A DNA stretch of 64,000 bases from the NCBI GenBank assembly GCA_023055355.1, contig JALJCS010000037.1:62001-126000 (forward strand), given 5' to 3'. The position numbers were made by a program, and so were the translations under genes. Positions 1 to 13,600 of this stretch are shown here, piece by piece (position 1 is the first letter of the stretch; every line of letters begins with the position of its first letter). The DNA is from Agelaius tricolor. Lineage: Eukaryota > Chordata > Aves > Passeriformes > Icteridae. The notes under the pieces were generated by a model that was given only the letters and a program-made list of their open reading frames with translations, was not told the DNA's origin and did no database searches.

Positions 1-3000
1 CAGAAAACTCTGCAACATCTGCCTATGCAAGGTTGCCACTGGGTGGCATTGCTGAAGGCTGCTGGATCAATTGTCCTTTCAGTAAGACACAAGAGCAGGT
101 ACACAACTGCATCCAGTCCCTGAATTTTTCCAATAGCCCAAGGCCACGAAGAAGGCAACTGTTATGGCAGAGAATGGCAAAGCAATGAGATGCAACAGGG
201 AAATGCATTGCTAGGCAGAAATAGACAACAAAGGAAGAAGGAATACATCTCTTGTTCATTTCCAATTTCTTGGAAAACCACAAAACTCTTTCTCTCTCTC
301 CTGGGAATATGGTCTTTAAGAAATTTCTGGTTCCTTAGGGCAGTCCCTGCAGAAGAGGGATCCCTGTTCTGCAGAAAGTGTTGGTCCCATTCAGAGCAAG
401 AGTGTTTCAAACTCCCTTCCAAGGGGTGCTGCATGTCCAAGCTCAGGCTTGAAGGCCAATCTTCAGACCCACTGTCCATGCCAGCATCCACCCTAAAAAG
501 CCTCTCAGGAATCTGGTTCCTGAAGCCAGGTGTTCTGGAGATGCTTCTCAGGCTGGCCTGCTGGTGCTTTGCAGAGGGGTTTGCAGGGATCTGGGCACAC
601 CAAGAGCCCCCAACACCCTCCTGAGACCCCCCCTTGCTGTCACAGATGTGCTCCTTGTTATGGCAGCTTGGGGAGAAACCTGCTGGCATGGCCAACACTG
701 GTCCTGCTGCACAGCTGGGATGGAAGGGGAGCACAGCCAACATCTCAGCCCAAACCCAGGGAGAATCCTGCCTGTGCTGGTGCACTGTGGGACTGCACAG
801 GGGAAGATGTCACTGCTCCCCACGTGAGAGGAGCATCCCATGGTTGTGAACGTGAGATGCAGAGCTGGGACCTTGTAGCTTCCAGCACAGTAGCTCTGCA
901 GTGTTTGCAGCCAGCACTGTCTGCTCTGGGCTAAATTAACCGACATTGCTGTGTCTGCAAGCAGACACAAATTGAGATAGATATGTCTATGCCAAATAAA
1001 TCTCAGTAACTTATCAGGAGTATAAGAAAAAAACAGGGGAAGATTGGGTAATGATGCTCTTCACTGGCCAAAATGGGATAGACACTAAAGGCGAGGAGAT
1101 TTAGGTCTTAAAACAGAAAGATTTAGGTTTTAAGAACCAGAAGAGCTGCCAATGGCAAATATTTAATCAAAGCAGACACAAATTGTGGTCATTACACTAA
1201 AATGGCTGTGGCACAACATATTTTTCTCAGGTTCCCAGGGTTGAAAAGAGGGCCTGCACCAAGCAGGGCTCTGGGCAGTGTGTGTAATGATGCACGTGAA
1301 GTCCCAGCAGCAGTGGCTGCCCGGATAAAGGCCCACACTATACAGGAAAGAATGTAAAACATTTATATTAGACAGGAGTTCAGCATGTCGCTCATGATTC
1401 AGTCTGCTGTACTCCCCAGCCAAGGGCATGGCGGAAAAGGGATGGAGATTGTTAAAAAGTTGCTGGGGGCTTGTGGAGGGCGGGGGGGGGGGGGGGGAAG
1501 GAAAGGAGGGGGGACTGGTGGGTTGTAATTCCTAACTCCTGTCTTGCTTTCCCCATTTATTGTCCAGCCCTGTCATAATTAAGCCCCCCCTCTTGGCTCC
1601 ACCAACAGAGAGCAAGTCAGCACTGAAGGCTTGCATAAATCAGAGCCCATTTGGGAGGGAGAAGCAGCCCAGCATGAGCAGGGTCTCCCAGGGACGGGCC
1701 CGCTGGTGGCTCCCAGCGGGAACTGATGGCGGCCTCTGTGTTTGACTGGTTCACCAGAACTCAAAACAAAACAAACCAGGCACAAAGGGAAGGGATGGGA
1801 GGGAGTAAATGTACAATCCTCCCATTCAGATGAAAGAAAGGGAAAGTAAAACAGTAAATATCGCGGTTTATAGACAGGAGGACGCTCTGACCCGCAAAGA
1901 ACGGCCATGTGGTTTAACCCTCTGTGCACCGGGCTCAGCCCAGCCCTGGTGCTGGGTTGGGTTTCCACCATCCTGGGAGTGAGGGAAGGGAAGGGGGAGA
2001 GGCGCTGTCAAAACACCACAGTACCTGAAAATCCCTGACTGAGACGCCTGGAGGTCAGAGATGCCCTGGAGGAGAAGGTGAAGGGCTGGAAAGGAGCAGT
2101 GCTGACATGTGGGAAACACCAGGGCAGTTCCTGTTCTGTTCTTGGTGACGCTCTTGACCTTGGCCAAGACAATCAGAACGTCCCCACCTGCAAACCTGAC
2201 ATCATAGCCCCTCTCCTTTGGAAGGGGAAAGACATGAAGGAGATGGTGCTGGTGTCCTTTGACAAATGATCTTAGAATGCTCATATTGAGACAAAATACT
2301 TTGACCTTAAAGGATAGGAGAAGGGCCTTGGCTGCCCTTCCCAGCACAGAGTGATGGGTACATAGCTGACCTTGACACAGCCCCGTGAGTGAGCAGGGCT
2401 GTCACTTCTTGTCCAGGGGAAGGGACTCAAACAGCTGCTCCTGCTGTGACAGCACCTCCCAATCCCATTGAGGACATGAGGCAACTGGAGCCTCTTTCAG
2501 CTGGCACAATTCTTCACTGGGATTTTCTAGTGCCAAGCAGGGGCTCCCTGGGATGGCAGCACCTTCCTGCCTGCTGCAGGGTGCTGCTTCTCCCACAGGG
2601 CTCTCTGACCTTCAGCATGGACATTTTGGTGACATTCTCCTGCTGTGCACTCCCCAGCTCGGGGACAGGAAGGCTGGTGGCTTCCCTGGCCAGAGGCCTC
2701 GTATTCCTCTTCATATTCTTCTGACTCCATCTCCAGGCAAGGAAGGGTTAACCCAGAACATTTCCAGGGTACTGGGGCGCCTGGCAGCTGGAATCCTTCC
2801 AGCACAGGGAGACAACAAGCATCTCATGAATGATCTTCCCCAGTCTGTGTCCTTGCAATGGAAAAACAACGCATCAGGGGCTGCCCTGTGCCTTAAAACC
2901 TCATTTTTCAAGGAGAGCTCAAGTATCACCGGAAACCTCACAGAAACTCCCATGTTTTCCTAAACAGATGTCCCTAAGAAAGGGGAGAAATCTCCAATGA

Positions 3001-4575
3001 GATGGATGGCTGGTCTCTTCTCATGCTGTTATGCTGAGATTTTCTACTCTGAGAGAAACCATTTGTCAGGCAGAGCAGCAGGACTGAGAAGTGTGATGTT
3101 TTCCACCCTTACTGTGGAATAGAAAACATCAGGGTCTCCACAAGAGAAAATAGGGTGAGGTGATGGTGTCTTCAGTGCCAAGGGCTCTGCAAAAATCCAA
3201 CCCAGCCCCAGCACCAACTGCTGAAGTTAAAGTGGAGGGAGGAAGAAAACCCCAACGCTCAAGCATCGTTCAGAGGAGATGTGAGGGGAGAGGAGGTTAT
3301 TTCTCATTACTCTGGTGAGACATTTTCATTCTAATTACTTGACTGGTTCAGAAATGGAAATTTTCTGGGTGATATTCCTAGACAGAGACTAATTGCCTAA
3401 GAATAACACAGGCAGCTTTCCTACCACTGTGCTGGTTTCAGTGTCAGCAGAGGCCAGCTGTGTTTTCTTTTCGATGAACAGTGCCTACAGTTCTCATCCA
3501 AGGTCAGTCCTGAGGGAAGTTAAAGAATAATAATCCTAATGATGCTTTGCCCTTCAAGGACAATGTCTGGTTAAGGATCTCAAAGCACTTCTAAATATTC
3601 ATTTTTAACAGTGTCCACAGGTGCCGCTTCAGAACAGGAGGCCCTGGGCTAAGCTCTGCTCAGGGCTGTCTCACACCTTCCACAGAAGGGGAAACTGAGG
3701 CACAAAGCACTGGAATGTGTTGCCTGAGATTGTGCAGAATCTGATAAAGCTGCAAGTAGAACTCAGATGTGGGGAACTTTGCTCCTTCAGTAGTTGCTCT
3801 TCAAGGAGCAAATTAACAACCATAACACAGAAATGGCTCTAATTTCCAAAGAGAAGTAACCACCTTTGATAGATGCAGAGGCTGGTATCAGGCTGCTGGT
3901 ACTGAAAAGGATCCACCTTGACTTTTGTAGACTTGCTTGGTCAGAAACCCTTGGAAGAAGTGACCTGAAGAAGAGCCAGAGAGGCTGACAAGCTAAACCA
4001 AACCAAGCTGACCATCCAGCAGGGAAAGTGTTGGGAAGGACAGCAGTGGTGGGAAGCAGCACCCACAGTGCCAGGGCCAGCTGCCACAGCCACTTTGGTG
4101 TGGTCGTGCAGGAACACACAGAATTTGTTGGAGGCTCTGTGGCTTCACTTTCAGGGTTGTTGGTGGACAAGTTTGTTGGTTTCAATCACAGAGATGTGGG
4201 AACAATGGTTGCTTTTTCCTTGATGCCTGTGGTTCCCCCAAAGCCTACAGGGATCGTGCATGTCCTGGGTTATGCCAGCAGAATGTTCTCCATGGAATTA
4301 CAACAAAATGCAGCTCAGTGTCTCTCTTCCCCAGGGTCTGGTTTCTTCAGCTGCTATCTCCTCTACTCCCCAGAAAATTTAAGGCAAGTGAAAGCAACAT
4401 AGCACCCAAAGCAGAGAATCCTGTCCTTAAAACATGGAACCTGGAGCACCAGGGCTGTGGGCAGCTTTGGGGTGGCCAGAAGGCCCTGGCCACTGCCCTC
4501 TGCCGGCCCTCTGGGCACCCAGGACACGTTGTACAGAGGAGATCATCAAGGAGACAAGGAAAACGAGGAATTTAC
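1..4575 (-). other. Intron downstream of window exon 21 (partial)
   Basis: Intron running past the window edge. It holds the poly-G tract at 1482-1497. No Gly-X-Y exon and no clear transposon was seen. Open frames here (longest 207 codons, 162-785 minus) lack recognisable domains. Confidence 0.85.
1482..1497. repeat. Poly-G run in a purine-rich tract
   Basis: Sixteen consecutive G, followed by AAGGAAAGGAGGGGGGAC. It lies in intron on the plus strand, so the collagen pre-mRNA carries C here and the DNA template strand carries G. Confidence 0.95.
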
Positions 4576-4620
4576 CTGCTCACCAACTTTCCCTGGTCGG
4601 CCACGGTTTCCTGGCTCACC
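4576..4620 (-). CDS. COL27A1: COL27A1 window exon 21 (45 bp, last exon in window)
   Basis: It encodes GEPGNRGRPGKVGEQ, five perfect triplets, near human GEPGDPGRPGPVGEQ. The acceptor is CCTGCAG and the donor CAG|GTAAAT. The next human exon begins GFMGFIG; no sequence able to encode that motif on the minus strand was found between 1 and 4575, so the following exon lies outside the window. Confidence 0.95.
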
Positions 4621-7600
4621 CTGCAGGACAAGGAGACAAGGGCACATGGGTTACTGGGCACTGCCAGCCAGACCCTGGGCACAGCCTGGCTCTCTGCACA
4701 TCCATTATTTGGGCTGCAAAGTGTGAATTGGAGAAAATCTGTGAGAAACAACATCTTACAAAACCAACTGTGACTTGGAGGAAGAAAGAACTTTCTTACT
4801 TATCCAAAGTAAGAATACTACATGGAGCAAACATTTGCTGTTCTGGAATGAAATGCCCCAAAAGCTGGTCCTGCTGTAGTAAAATAACTTTCAGAGAATC
4901 ACAGTGAAACATAAGATATCTATGGTATAGGCCCAGCCTAGTCCTTGTTACTTTATCCCAAAGTTTTACAAAGCATAAGAAGAAAAGACAACCCAAATAT
5001 TCCCAGGCAATGCTGCCCCCTGATTCTGTTGTTGTAAAACCTCAGACAGGCACACGTTACAGTCACATGGAGCCTCCACAGGAAAACCACAGCAAGAACC
5101 TATGTGAGATAAATCCCAGTGCAGGAAGAAGGAGTTCAGAGCATGAAAATGGTGAGGGGTGAAGGAGAAAGCAGAAGGAGAAGGCAGTCAGAGTGCCCTG
5201 CATGGGCCAGCCAGGCTCACCAGTAACCAGCAGTGTCTCCAGGACAGCAGCTGTATTTTCTCAGTAGGCAGATACTCCAGATGTGCTGCCAGAGCACATT
5301 TTTGCTATTTACTGTTTGAAGAGGTTGTTTTTGTTGGGTTTTCTCTTTCCTTTCGAGTGTGGGTTTGTGGAGTGCATTGCCCTGGGATGGCTCCTGCTGA
5401 TAATTAGGCAGCAAAGATAGGAATGATGTGCATTGTTTTAGAACAAAACCATGGAGAAGCAATGGAAAATGAAGTGATGATGGAGGGAGAAGTTGGTTAA
5501 TATCAAAAGAGGAACACATTTGTTTATAATAGCTTAAAAAATGCACCACCATTCTTTTTGAAGAAAGAAGCAGAAGCTGAGACCCCAAAATTCTGAGAAA
5601 AAGAGGAACCCTCAGTTCTCTTGCTCTCTCTGGAATGAATGCTTGGGAGAGTGGTAAAGGTGAGAAAAGAATTTCCCTCTTCCTCTCCTCCCTTCTACCC
5701 ACTGCTTTCCTGATCAGGAACTCTTTTCTTACCTTTGGACCATTGGGACCAGGTGTTCCTGGAAATCCCTTCCGACCAGACCGACCCTGAAATACATGGA
5801 AAAACCATAAACATCAAAAGCTTGCAGCTGCTTTGCTCACAGGTGCTGCTTACATGCTTGTAAAATAAAAGATAAAGATAACACATTCATTTTCTGATCC
5901 ACCTATTATCAATTTTTGGGATACTTTACTATCCTGAGGTGACAATTATGTACAGACCCATTACAAAATCTTGAGCTGGCAAGCTCACAGATATGATAAT
6001 ATTCTTTTTGTTTCTTCTAACTGTGTTTCTGTGATACATCACAGAGGTCAAAAGGACTCTCTCTGACTATCCAGTCTTTTTTTTTTTTTTCTTTTTCCTC
6101 TACTCATTGAAAAATACTATAAATCAAGGAAGAAACACAAAGGCTGGTTATGGAGATGGTGTCCAATCAATGTCATTTATCTTGAGGATGAACTGTTTAA
6201 ACATTAGAGGGTTTTTCAAGGTTTGAGACTCCAGGAAAGTCATAAACTCAACACCCTGTGCAAGGCACTTCCTGGACTTTCAGCCATCCTGGATCAAGCA
6301 ATCAATCAAGCCCTGGACAAGATAATAATTCATAGCAGGGCAGATTAACTTCCCAAACCAGGAGGGTGGAAGCTTTTTGAGAATTTAACTACAATCCCAT
6401 TGCAAGGTCATCAGAGCTGGTAATAACTGAGTGAATAAATGAATGGAACCTACCTCTGGACCAGGGACTCCTGGCGGTCCTAAGGGGCCTTCATCTCCCT
6501 GAGGTGAAAAGAAATTAAAATAAAAGGCAAAGTAGTGACAAAATTTGGACTCACTATGCAGCAAGAATGAAATGCCTGCAGTATGAGCAGCAGTTAAACA
6601 CAGGCTGTGTGTTCAGCTGTCACATTTCAACAGCTGAGCCCTTTTCTATCTTAGAGCAGCCTCTGAGGCTTCTCAGGGAAAAAAGATCTCAAGTCAAGCC
6701 CTGCCAGTAAAAGCCATCCAAAATCTGACCAAGGGAACACCAGTTGATTTGGTCTATGATGAGCTGGATTTGGCCACTGGGGTACCCTGGACATGCTGCC
6801 ATAACTCTGCTTTATTTGATTTGGCAGGGATGTGAATGCTATAGAGTTCTCTTTTTCTCTCTTCCCCCCAAAAAAGCATGCTCCAAAATTTCCCACAGAA
6901 CCACTTGGCAACTGTATGAACGTTTCCTTTTTGCTTTCAGCTGGGACTACACATGCTGCAGAATGGAGCTATCACAAAATCTCACACAGCAATTGGACTC
7001 GCTCCTCTCCCTTGGCTCCACACCAATTTCTAATGTGATAGGATCAGATCTACAGTTTCTAAGAGACCTTCAATTAAGCTTCACAAAAATTATCTCAAGT
7101 GTCTAAACCCAACTGCCAAGAGAAGAATTAAAAGCGCCCTTGGCAGCCCCAGCCTGGCTGCTCTCATTTTGGTGGGCAGCCCTGGTAATGAAGGGGCACT
7201 GGCAGGCTGAGGGTGGGACTGGGGGTCAGGAACCCATCTCCAAGGGCACAGACAAGCCACCCACAATACACCCCATTTCCAGAGGCATCTAATTCAATTC
7301 AGAGCCCTGACCCAGTGCCCTGGGTGAGCACAGTGGTGAGAGCACAGTGCTGTGCTCTGCTGCACACTCTGAGCCCTGCAGCACAGCTCACACCAAACTC
7401 CATGTCCATGTCTTTGGGCTCACTTTTACACTCACTAACTAGAGCAAATTGAAGGCAGCTTGGTCACGCCTGCCTGAACCTGGAATGCAGGGCTTCGATT
7501 CCCTTTGTATTTTGGCTGGAATATTTTTTTTCCCCCCCCTATTTCACTGCAAATAAATGAGCTAATTTGCATTAATCCCATTTAGAGAACAAGCAGAAGA

Positions 7601-10600
7601 GTTCCCAGAAAAAGTTAAGAATTATTAGTGCTATTAAAACGAGCTCCTGCCCATGCATGTGCTCAGTATTATTTACACAATGTCTCGTGACTCTGGACAA
7701 ACAGCTTACACTGGCCTGAGTGAGAGGAAATTACACCAATGTCACTGGAGTTACCACAGGATAAACAGGGAACCCAGACATTCTCTGCTGCTCCCATCAT
7801 GTACAATTAAATCAGTGACAATTGTTCCCTTCCTAATGACTGCAAGGGGAATGATGCTTCAGGTTCTGAGGTGAAGCAGTGAGGGAAAGCTCTCAGGTGC
7901 TGGGCAAATGAATTTCTGCAGAGCAGCAATTCCCATCTCCTCCTCTTTTTACAGAGGGATGTTTCTCCGTGTGAGAGAGCGGAGTCTGCAGGTCTCATGG
8001 TTGAAAAGGAGCACACTTAAAAGGAGCAGAAAGCAGATGCCAGGCCAGGGCATGTCTGTGCAAGGGGATGCGCAGGGAAAAGGGCCCAAACACCCATCTG
8101 GGGGTGGGGAACAGGCTTTAAAAGCAAAGCCAAGGCAGAATTTAGGGTCAGCAGATGCCAGCAGTGGCTGGAAGCAGAGATCACAGGCCTTGGAGATCAC
8201 ACAGCTCAGAGGAAGCTCCTCTTCTGCAGGTCTCTGATCACTCAGTATAAGCATCTGCTTCCAAATTCAGAGGGACCAGAGCATTTTAAACCACAAACAC
8301 TACTTCACCACACATTAATTTAGAAAATTCAGCATTGTTCTTTAAATCAAACCTCTTTTGAGCTGAGGACACTCACCTCTTGTCCAGGCAGTCCTCTTGG
8401 CCCAGGTAAACCTCGTGCTCCTGGCTTTCCCTGAGAAAGAGCCAAAGGAAAAGATACTCAGAAAATAGAAACATAAGCTCAGAAGGGCAATTAAAATGAG
8501 AAAGTCTCTTTCACAGCCATGGGACATTATCCAATGTCAATTTTGTTACAGAAAAAAAAATCTGAAGAAAAGAAAACGCTGCACTTGGAGGCACCTCAAG
8601 CCAAACAGACCAAGCTGAGATGCTGGCCAGGACAATCTTTAGGAATCTCCTGGGCTTTCTCTCTTTCCCCCTTCCCACTACTTTGTTTTCCCTGGCTGCT
8701 TCCAACCCCACACAGAGCTGCAGTCTCTGCTCCACTCACCTTCAGACCTTCGGGACCGTTTTCTCCTGGTGGGCCAATGTCACCTGGGAAGCCCTGGAGG
8801 AAATGAGGAACAGTCAGGGTGCAAAGGTGGAATTCTGCCGGCAGTGTCAGCCTCTGTGAGAGGTTTAGTTAGAAGCCAAGGGACAAGGTGTGTTACATGC
8901 TGGCAGTGTCCATGTGGGGGCCACCAGAGCTTTGGGAGGGAATGGGACACAAAGGAGCAGCACCATCAGTTTGATGGAAGAGCAGCCTTTCCCTAATTCC
9001 CTTTAGGTCCATCCTCTTACAAGATTTATTGCAGAGAGGGCCTCCCTGTCATCACACAGCTAAAAGCAGCGATTTGGGTTTTAATTAATCTTTCTGAGCC
9101 AGCTCATAACCTCTGTGCTCCCAGAAAGGAGCTGCAGCCTCGGCGACAAAGGGAAGCAGGCGAGGAATTAGGAAAGGTGCTGACACCCTCATTAGCTGCC
9201 GTCAGCCTGGCAAGGCTCCTTCCCACCCAGCCACCCACCCATCGAGCAGGAAACAAAGGAATCCCTGCTTATTTCCAATAGCAACAAAGAGGAACGATTG
9301 CTAAGTGGCAGCACTCAGCTGAGAGCCCTTCCAGACCCTGTGAAATACCAGAACGCTGATGAGGGGAAAACAGACATCAGTTGTGCTGGAAGGGGCTCTC
9401 CAGCATCTTACAGACCTTGTCTGGTCACTTAGGAAGGGGAAAATGTCCCTTGTGTGTGTGTGGGTGCTGGTGTGCTGGTGGAAGCTCATCCTACTTCTAA
9501 GGTATCACTGTGACCTTTTTTTGGTAAGGGAAATAAGAGGATTTTTTACTTTAAATGATGTTTTGAGGGGGAAAAACTGAAAAAACTCCTTCATTTTATC
9601 TATGAAAAAAAGGGGAAGGAAAAAACAGGATCTCATCCACATAAGATGTAGAACGGGTCATGAACCCATCTTGATTCTTCCTACCCCATCACCACTGATG
9701 TGCCCTCATATCCCAGCAAGAAGTGAAGTCTGAGGCTGGGAGGATGTGAGAAGGAGGTGGTGGGACATACCTCAGGGCCAGGTGGTCCTGGAAACCCAAC
9801 TGGTCCTTTGTCACCGACTTTTCCCTGCAGAAATTGGAAAAACATGGGGAAAAGTGAGCTGGCTGCTGGCTGTCAGGTTTCCTGTTTGGAACAGCCAAGC
9901 TGTCTTTCCAGCTGGGCACAGAACCTTAGAAAGGGAGGTGAGGGAGCAGAGGGTTACTTACCAGGGGGCCTGCCTTCCCTCGTGCCCCAGGGACCCCAGG
10001 CAAACCCTGGCTGCCCTGAGAGAGACACAGTTTTTTATTTTTTTCAGAACACAATGAGGCATCAAAAAAAAAAAAAAAAATCCAATTCCCCAGGCTCCAG
10101 CTTTGCTGCAGAGTGAGGAGCATCTCCTAAAGGCTGAGCTCAGCCCTGCATGGAGCTGGGGCAGCTGCACTAATGTCAGGGAGATGTTCCTGAGGACAGC
10201 CCTGAATTTAGCCCCAGAGAACACAAACTGCTGCAGTTGGCTGTGGCTCAGAGCCACGCAGGCTCCAGCACAGGGCTATGTGCAACATTTGTCAGCCACA
10301 GGCAGTATCACATTAAATCACAGGGGAGAAGTCATTTGATCAGAAGTTATACAGAGCATTAAGTGGTTCCCTGGGTCAGGGTTTAAGTTGCTGCACTGAG
10401 CAGACAAAATCTCCTGAGTCTGCAGCCTCTGGACCACACACATTCACACACATCCCCATCAATCCCATCACTTCCAACCTCTGCTAGGAGACATAGTTCC
10501 TACAAAAAAACCCTGCAGAGCTGCTTTTACTATGGTAACTATAAAATCCATATACTGACATGGATTTTAGAAAGGCAGAGCATACCCCAAATGGGAACAT

Positions 10601-13600
10601 TCCAAGCAGGGGAACCTGACAGCAGGAGGCAGCTAATTCCAGCTCCTAGTGGAGGAACTGAGGTAACTGGTGGCCACTGCTATGTGAGGGGAGAAGAACA
10701 AAGGAGAAAAGAAAAACAATTACCTTGTCTCCTTGGAAGCCAATATCTCCTGGAACACCTGCTCTTCCCTGATCACCCTGGGTACACATCACCAGAGAGT
10801 TAAAACAGGCAACAGCAACAGCCAAAATGCCCAGGTTGGTGCTCAGGAGGTGCAAAAGGCTCAACAGCAGCTGCACTCAGAACTGAGCTGCTGGCAAGCT
10901 GCAGATCACATTGAACACAGCAACAACCCTGAACAAAGTGTGGATTTCCCAGCTTGATTCTAAGGTGAGGAAGGAAACTGCAGGAGAGCAAAACCCAGGA
11001 ATTCCCCAGCATTGTGTATCTATAGGAACTGCAAGAAGAGAGAGCACATTCCTCTGGCTAACAGGCACCATGACGGTGGTGAAGTGTTAAATTCAGCTGA
11101 ACAGAAGAGTTCAGTTTTCAATGAATGAACCTTTTCTCTCACAAGCCTCTATAGAAAAGCAAACAATCCTCAGGGTTTCTGTGAGCATATCCTAGTCCTG
11201 ACATCAAACATCAATCCTCTTTCATAAGAAAACAAGAGCAACCTCTGGTAATGCTTTAGTAGTACCTCACTGCCAGTCTCTGAGCTGAGATTCCCTGGGA
11301 GGGGTCAGCTGGTGCTCACTGGGATGGGGAGCCCATCACTGACAGTATTTCCTCACCAAGCTGTCTGTCTGTCTGTCTGTCCCTCGTTGGACCAACATAA
11401 CAGATTCTGACTCCCTGGGTGAAAGCCAAATATCCCTGAGGGTTTTCCAAGGAGCAGTGGGCTACCTTGCATTGGCTCTCAGCCCTGCTGTGAGCAGCTC
11501 TGGACCAAATCACCTCCTGATGCCCCTTCCAGCCTCATGTGTTTAGTGATTTACTTAAACAAAGGATGAGTCAATGATGGGGCAGAGAAAGGAAAATTCT
11601 ACTTGGGAAGTCAAGGGAGGAATGACTACAATAACTTGGTACAATGACAAGACCCAACAAAAATAACTGCTGAGGAACTCTGTCCCATGAACTTGGCTCC
11701 CCAGCAAGGGAATGAGCCACTCCAGGGCTATATGTTTAAACACAGCCCACATGGAAGACATATGGAGTCCTGCAGCAGAGCCAAAGTCCACAGAGAGATG
11801 TCAGAGAAAGTCCACTTCACTCCAGAAAAACCACCCACTCTCACCCATCAGAGAGCTGAAATAATTGCAACTACTTCAGTAACATGCAGGGGATAATCAA
11901 ATTGTGGATGGTTCAGGTTTGAGTTAGCAAAAACTTTTCAAAGACAATTTTTCAGAAGAAAAATAATTAAGAACTATGCAGATTCAATGATGGAAACATT
12001 TCATGGATTCATGCTAAATTTGCTTAAATGTTTTGGCAAATGTTCCCGGAACATTTCACTGAACCGTCTTCAAAACAAGTCTTTTACGTAGCAAAATTAA
12101 AATGTTGGTCTTAAAAATGTTAAATTGATTTTACTCATTTGGTTTTCAACCTAAAATATTTTAATTCGAGTAAAATAACCAACATTCTGTTTCATTGGAA
12201 CTATTTTCCATATTTTTTTTCTTTGGCAATGCAAAATGGAAACAATCAGCTCTTTACACAGCTTCAGTTCGGAAGAAACCCAAGTATTAGATAGAAAAGA
12301 AATGGTAAAAAAGCTACTGTGTGACCCAGCTCCTTCACAGATTTCTCTCATCTTCTCTGAATTTTCGACTTATTTTATGTAGTCCAAGGCTTAAAACACT
12401 GAAATCTACTTAATTCTGGCTCCTGACTGAAGGCAGCATGAAAACAGCTTTTCTGGAAGTGACAGGTTGGCTCTGAGATTTGGCTTTATCATCAGTTCTG
12501 AGGGTCAAAGAAGAAAGATTATATTTTTTATTAAGCAATTTTCTACCCAGAGAGTACAAGTGGCCATTGAAATACTGTTTCACAAGAAATACTTGGACAC
12601 TAAGTAATAACTACTAAAATAAAAGAGTTTCCTGAGCATAGCAAAACGCAGGAACAAACTTTTGTTTCCAACCTTTAGGAAAAGTGGGGCATGACAGTGA
12701 AGCCAGTTTTCAAACAACTCTGAGAAATGGTCATTAGGGAGGGCAAAAAGGAAGCAGGGAAACAAAACTCATCTCTTAACCTGAGCTGGACTTGACACCA
12801 GATGTTCACATGTTATTGTGATAGCACAGCAAAATGTCACAGTATGAACAGTCCATCTATGGCTGTCAATCTCTTAAACCAGAACTGAGCACTGGGGCAT
12901 CACCTTTTACCTGCCCTGGAACTGGGACTTGGGATCTGTGTCCTTAATACGAGGGGAAAATTACAGAGGAAAGAGGTCAGGCATGTTTGTTATTAAAAAC
13001 TGAGATGCTGAGATGACGAAATGGGCCTGCAAGGACTTGGTTCACGGGGCAGGAAAAGGAATGTAGGATCTGAAATTACAAACAGCCCCTGCCCATGGGA
13101 TGTTGCCTGTGCTTCATGTTTCACCTATAAAAAGAAATGCAGCTTCAGACACCCCCAGGGCTTGTGTAACCCAACACAAACAGAGAGGGGCTACAAGGGA
13201 AGGGACCAAATGCACAGCTGTGGGATGTGTTTGCTGTCTGGGGGATGCAGAGGAGGTTGTTGTGCAAAATCCCCTCAATTTTCCTCAACTGGAGTCTCTG
13301 TTCCCAAGACTTCCTGCTTAGCAATGCAAAGGGAGCTAACGCCACACAGCTCCAGAGGTATTTGCCTGAGCCATGTCCTCCACAAGTTACAGATGTCCTG
13401 ATTCATAAAACTCCTTTGTGAGAACAAGTAGCTGGGATTTCCTCTGCTTCCTCCACCTTTCCCCTGCACTCATCACCCCACGTGGCCTTCTCAAGGCCAC
13501 TCTTGATTTCAGAGTTACACAGTAATTGCACTTCTCCCTCTCTTCCCCCTCTCCTTGCCTCCATGAAAACACAGGAATGCAAACACAAGGATGACCTGGG

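Noticed and set aside
162..785. 207-codon open frame on the minus strand
   Set aside because: Composition is that of translated non-coding DNA and no family is recognised; other frames across it are also open.
4860..4920. CAGAGAATCACAG as a CR1 end on the minus strand
   Set aside because: Only a dozen bases resemble the CR1 tail; the flanks do not support it.
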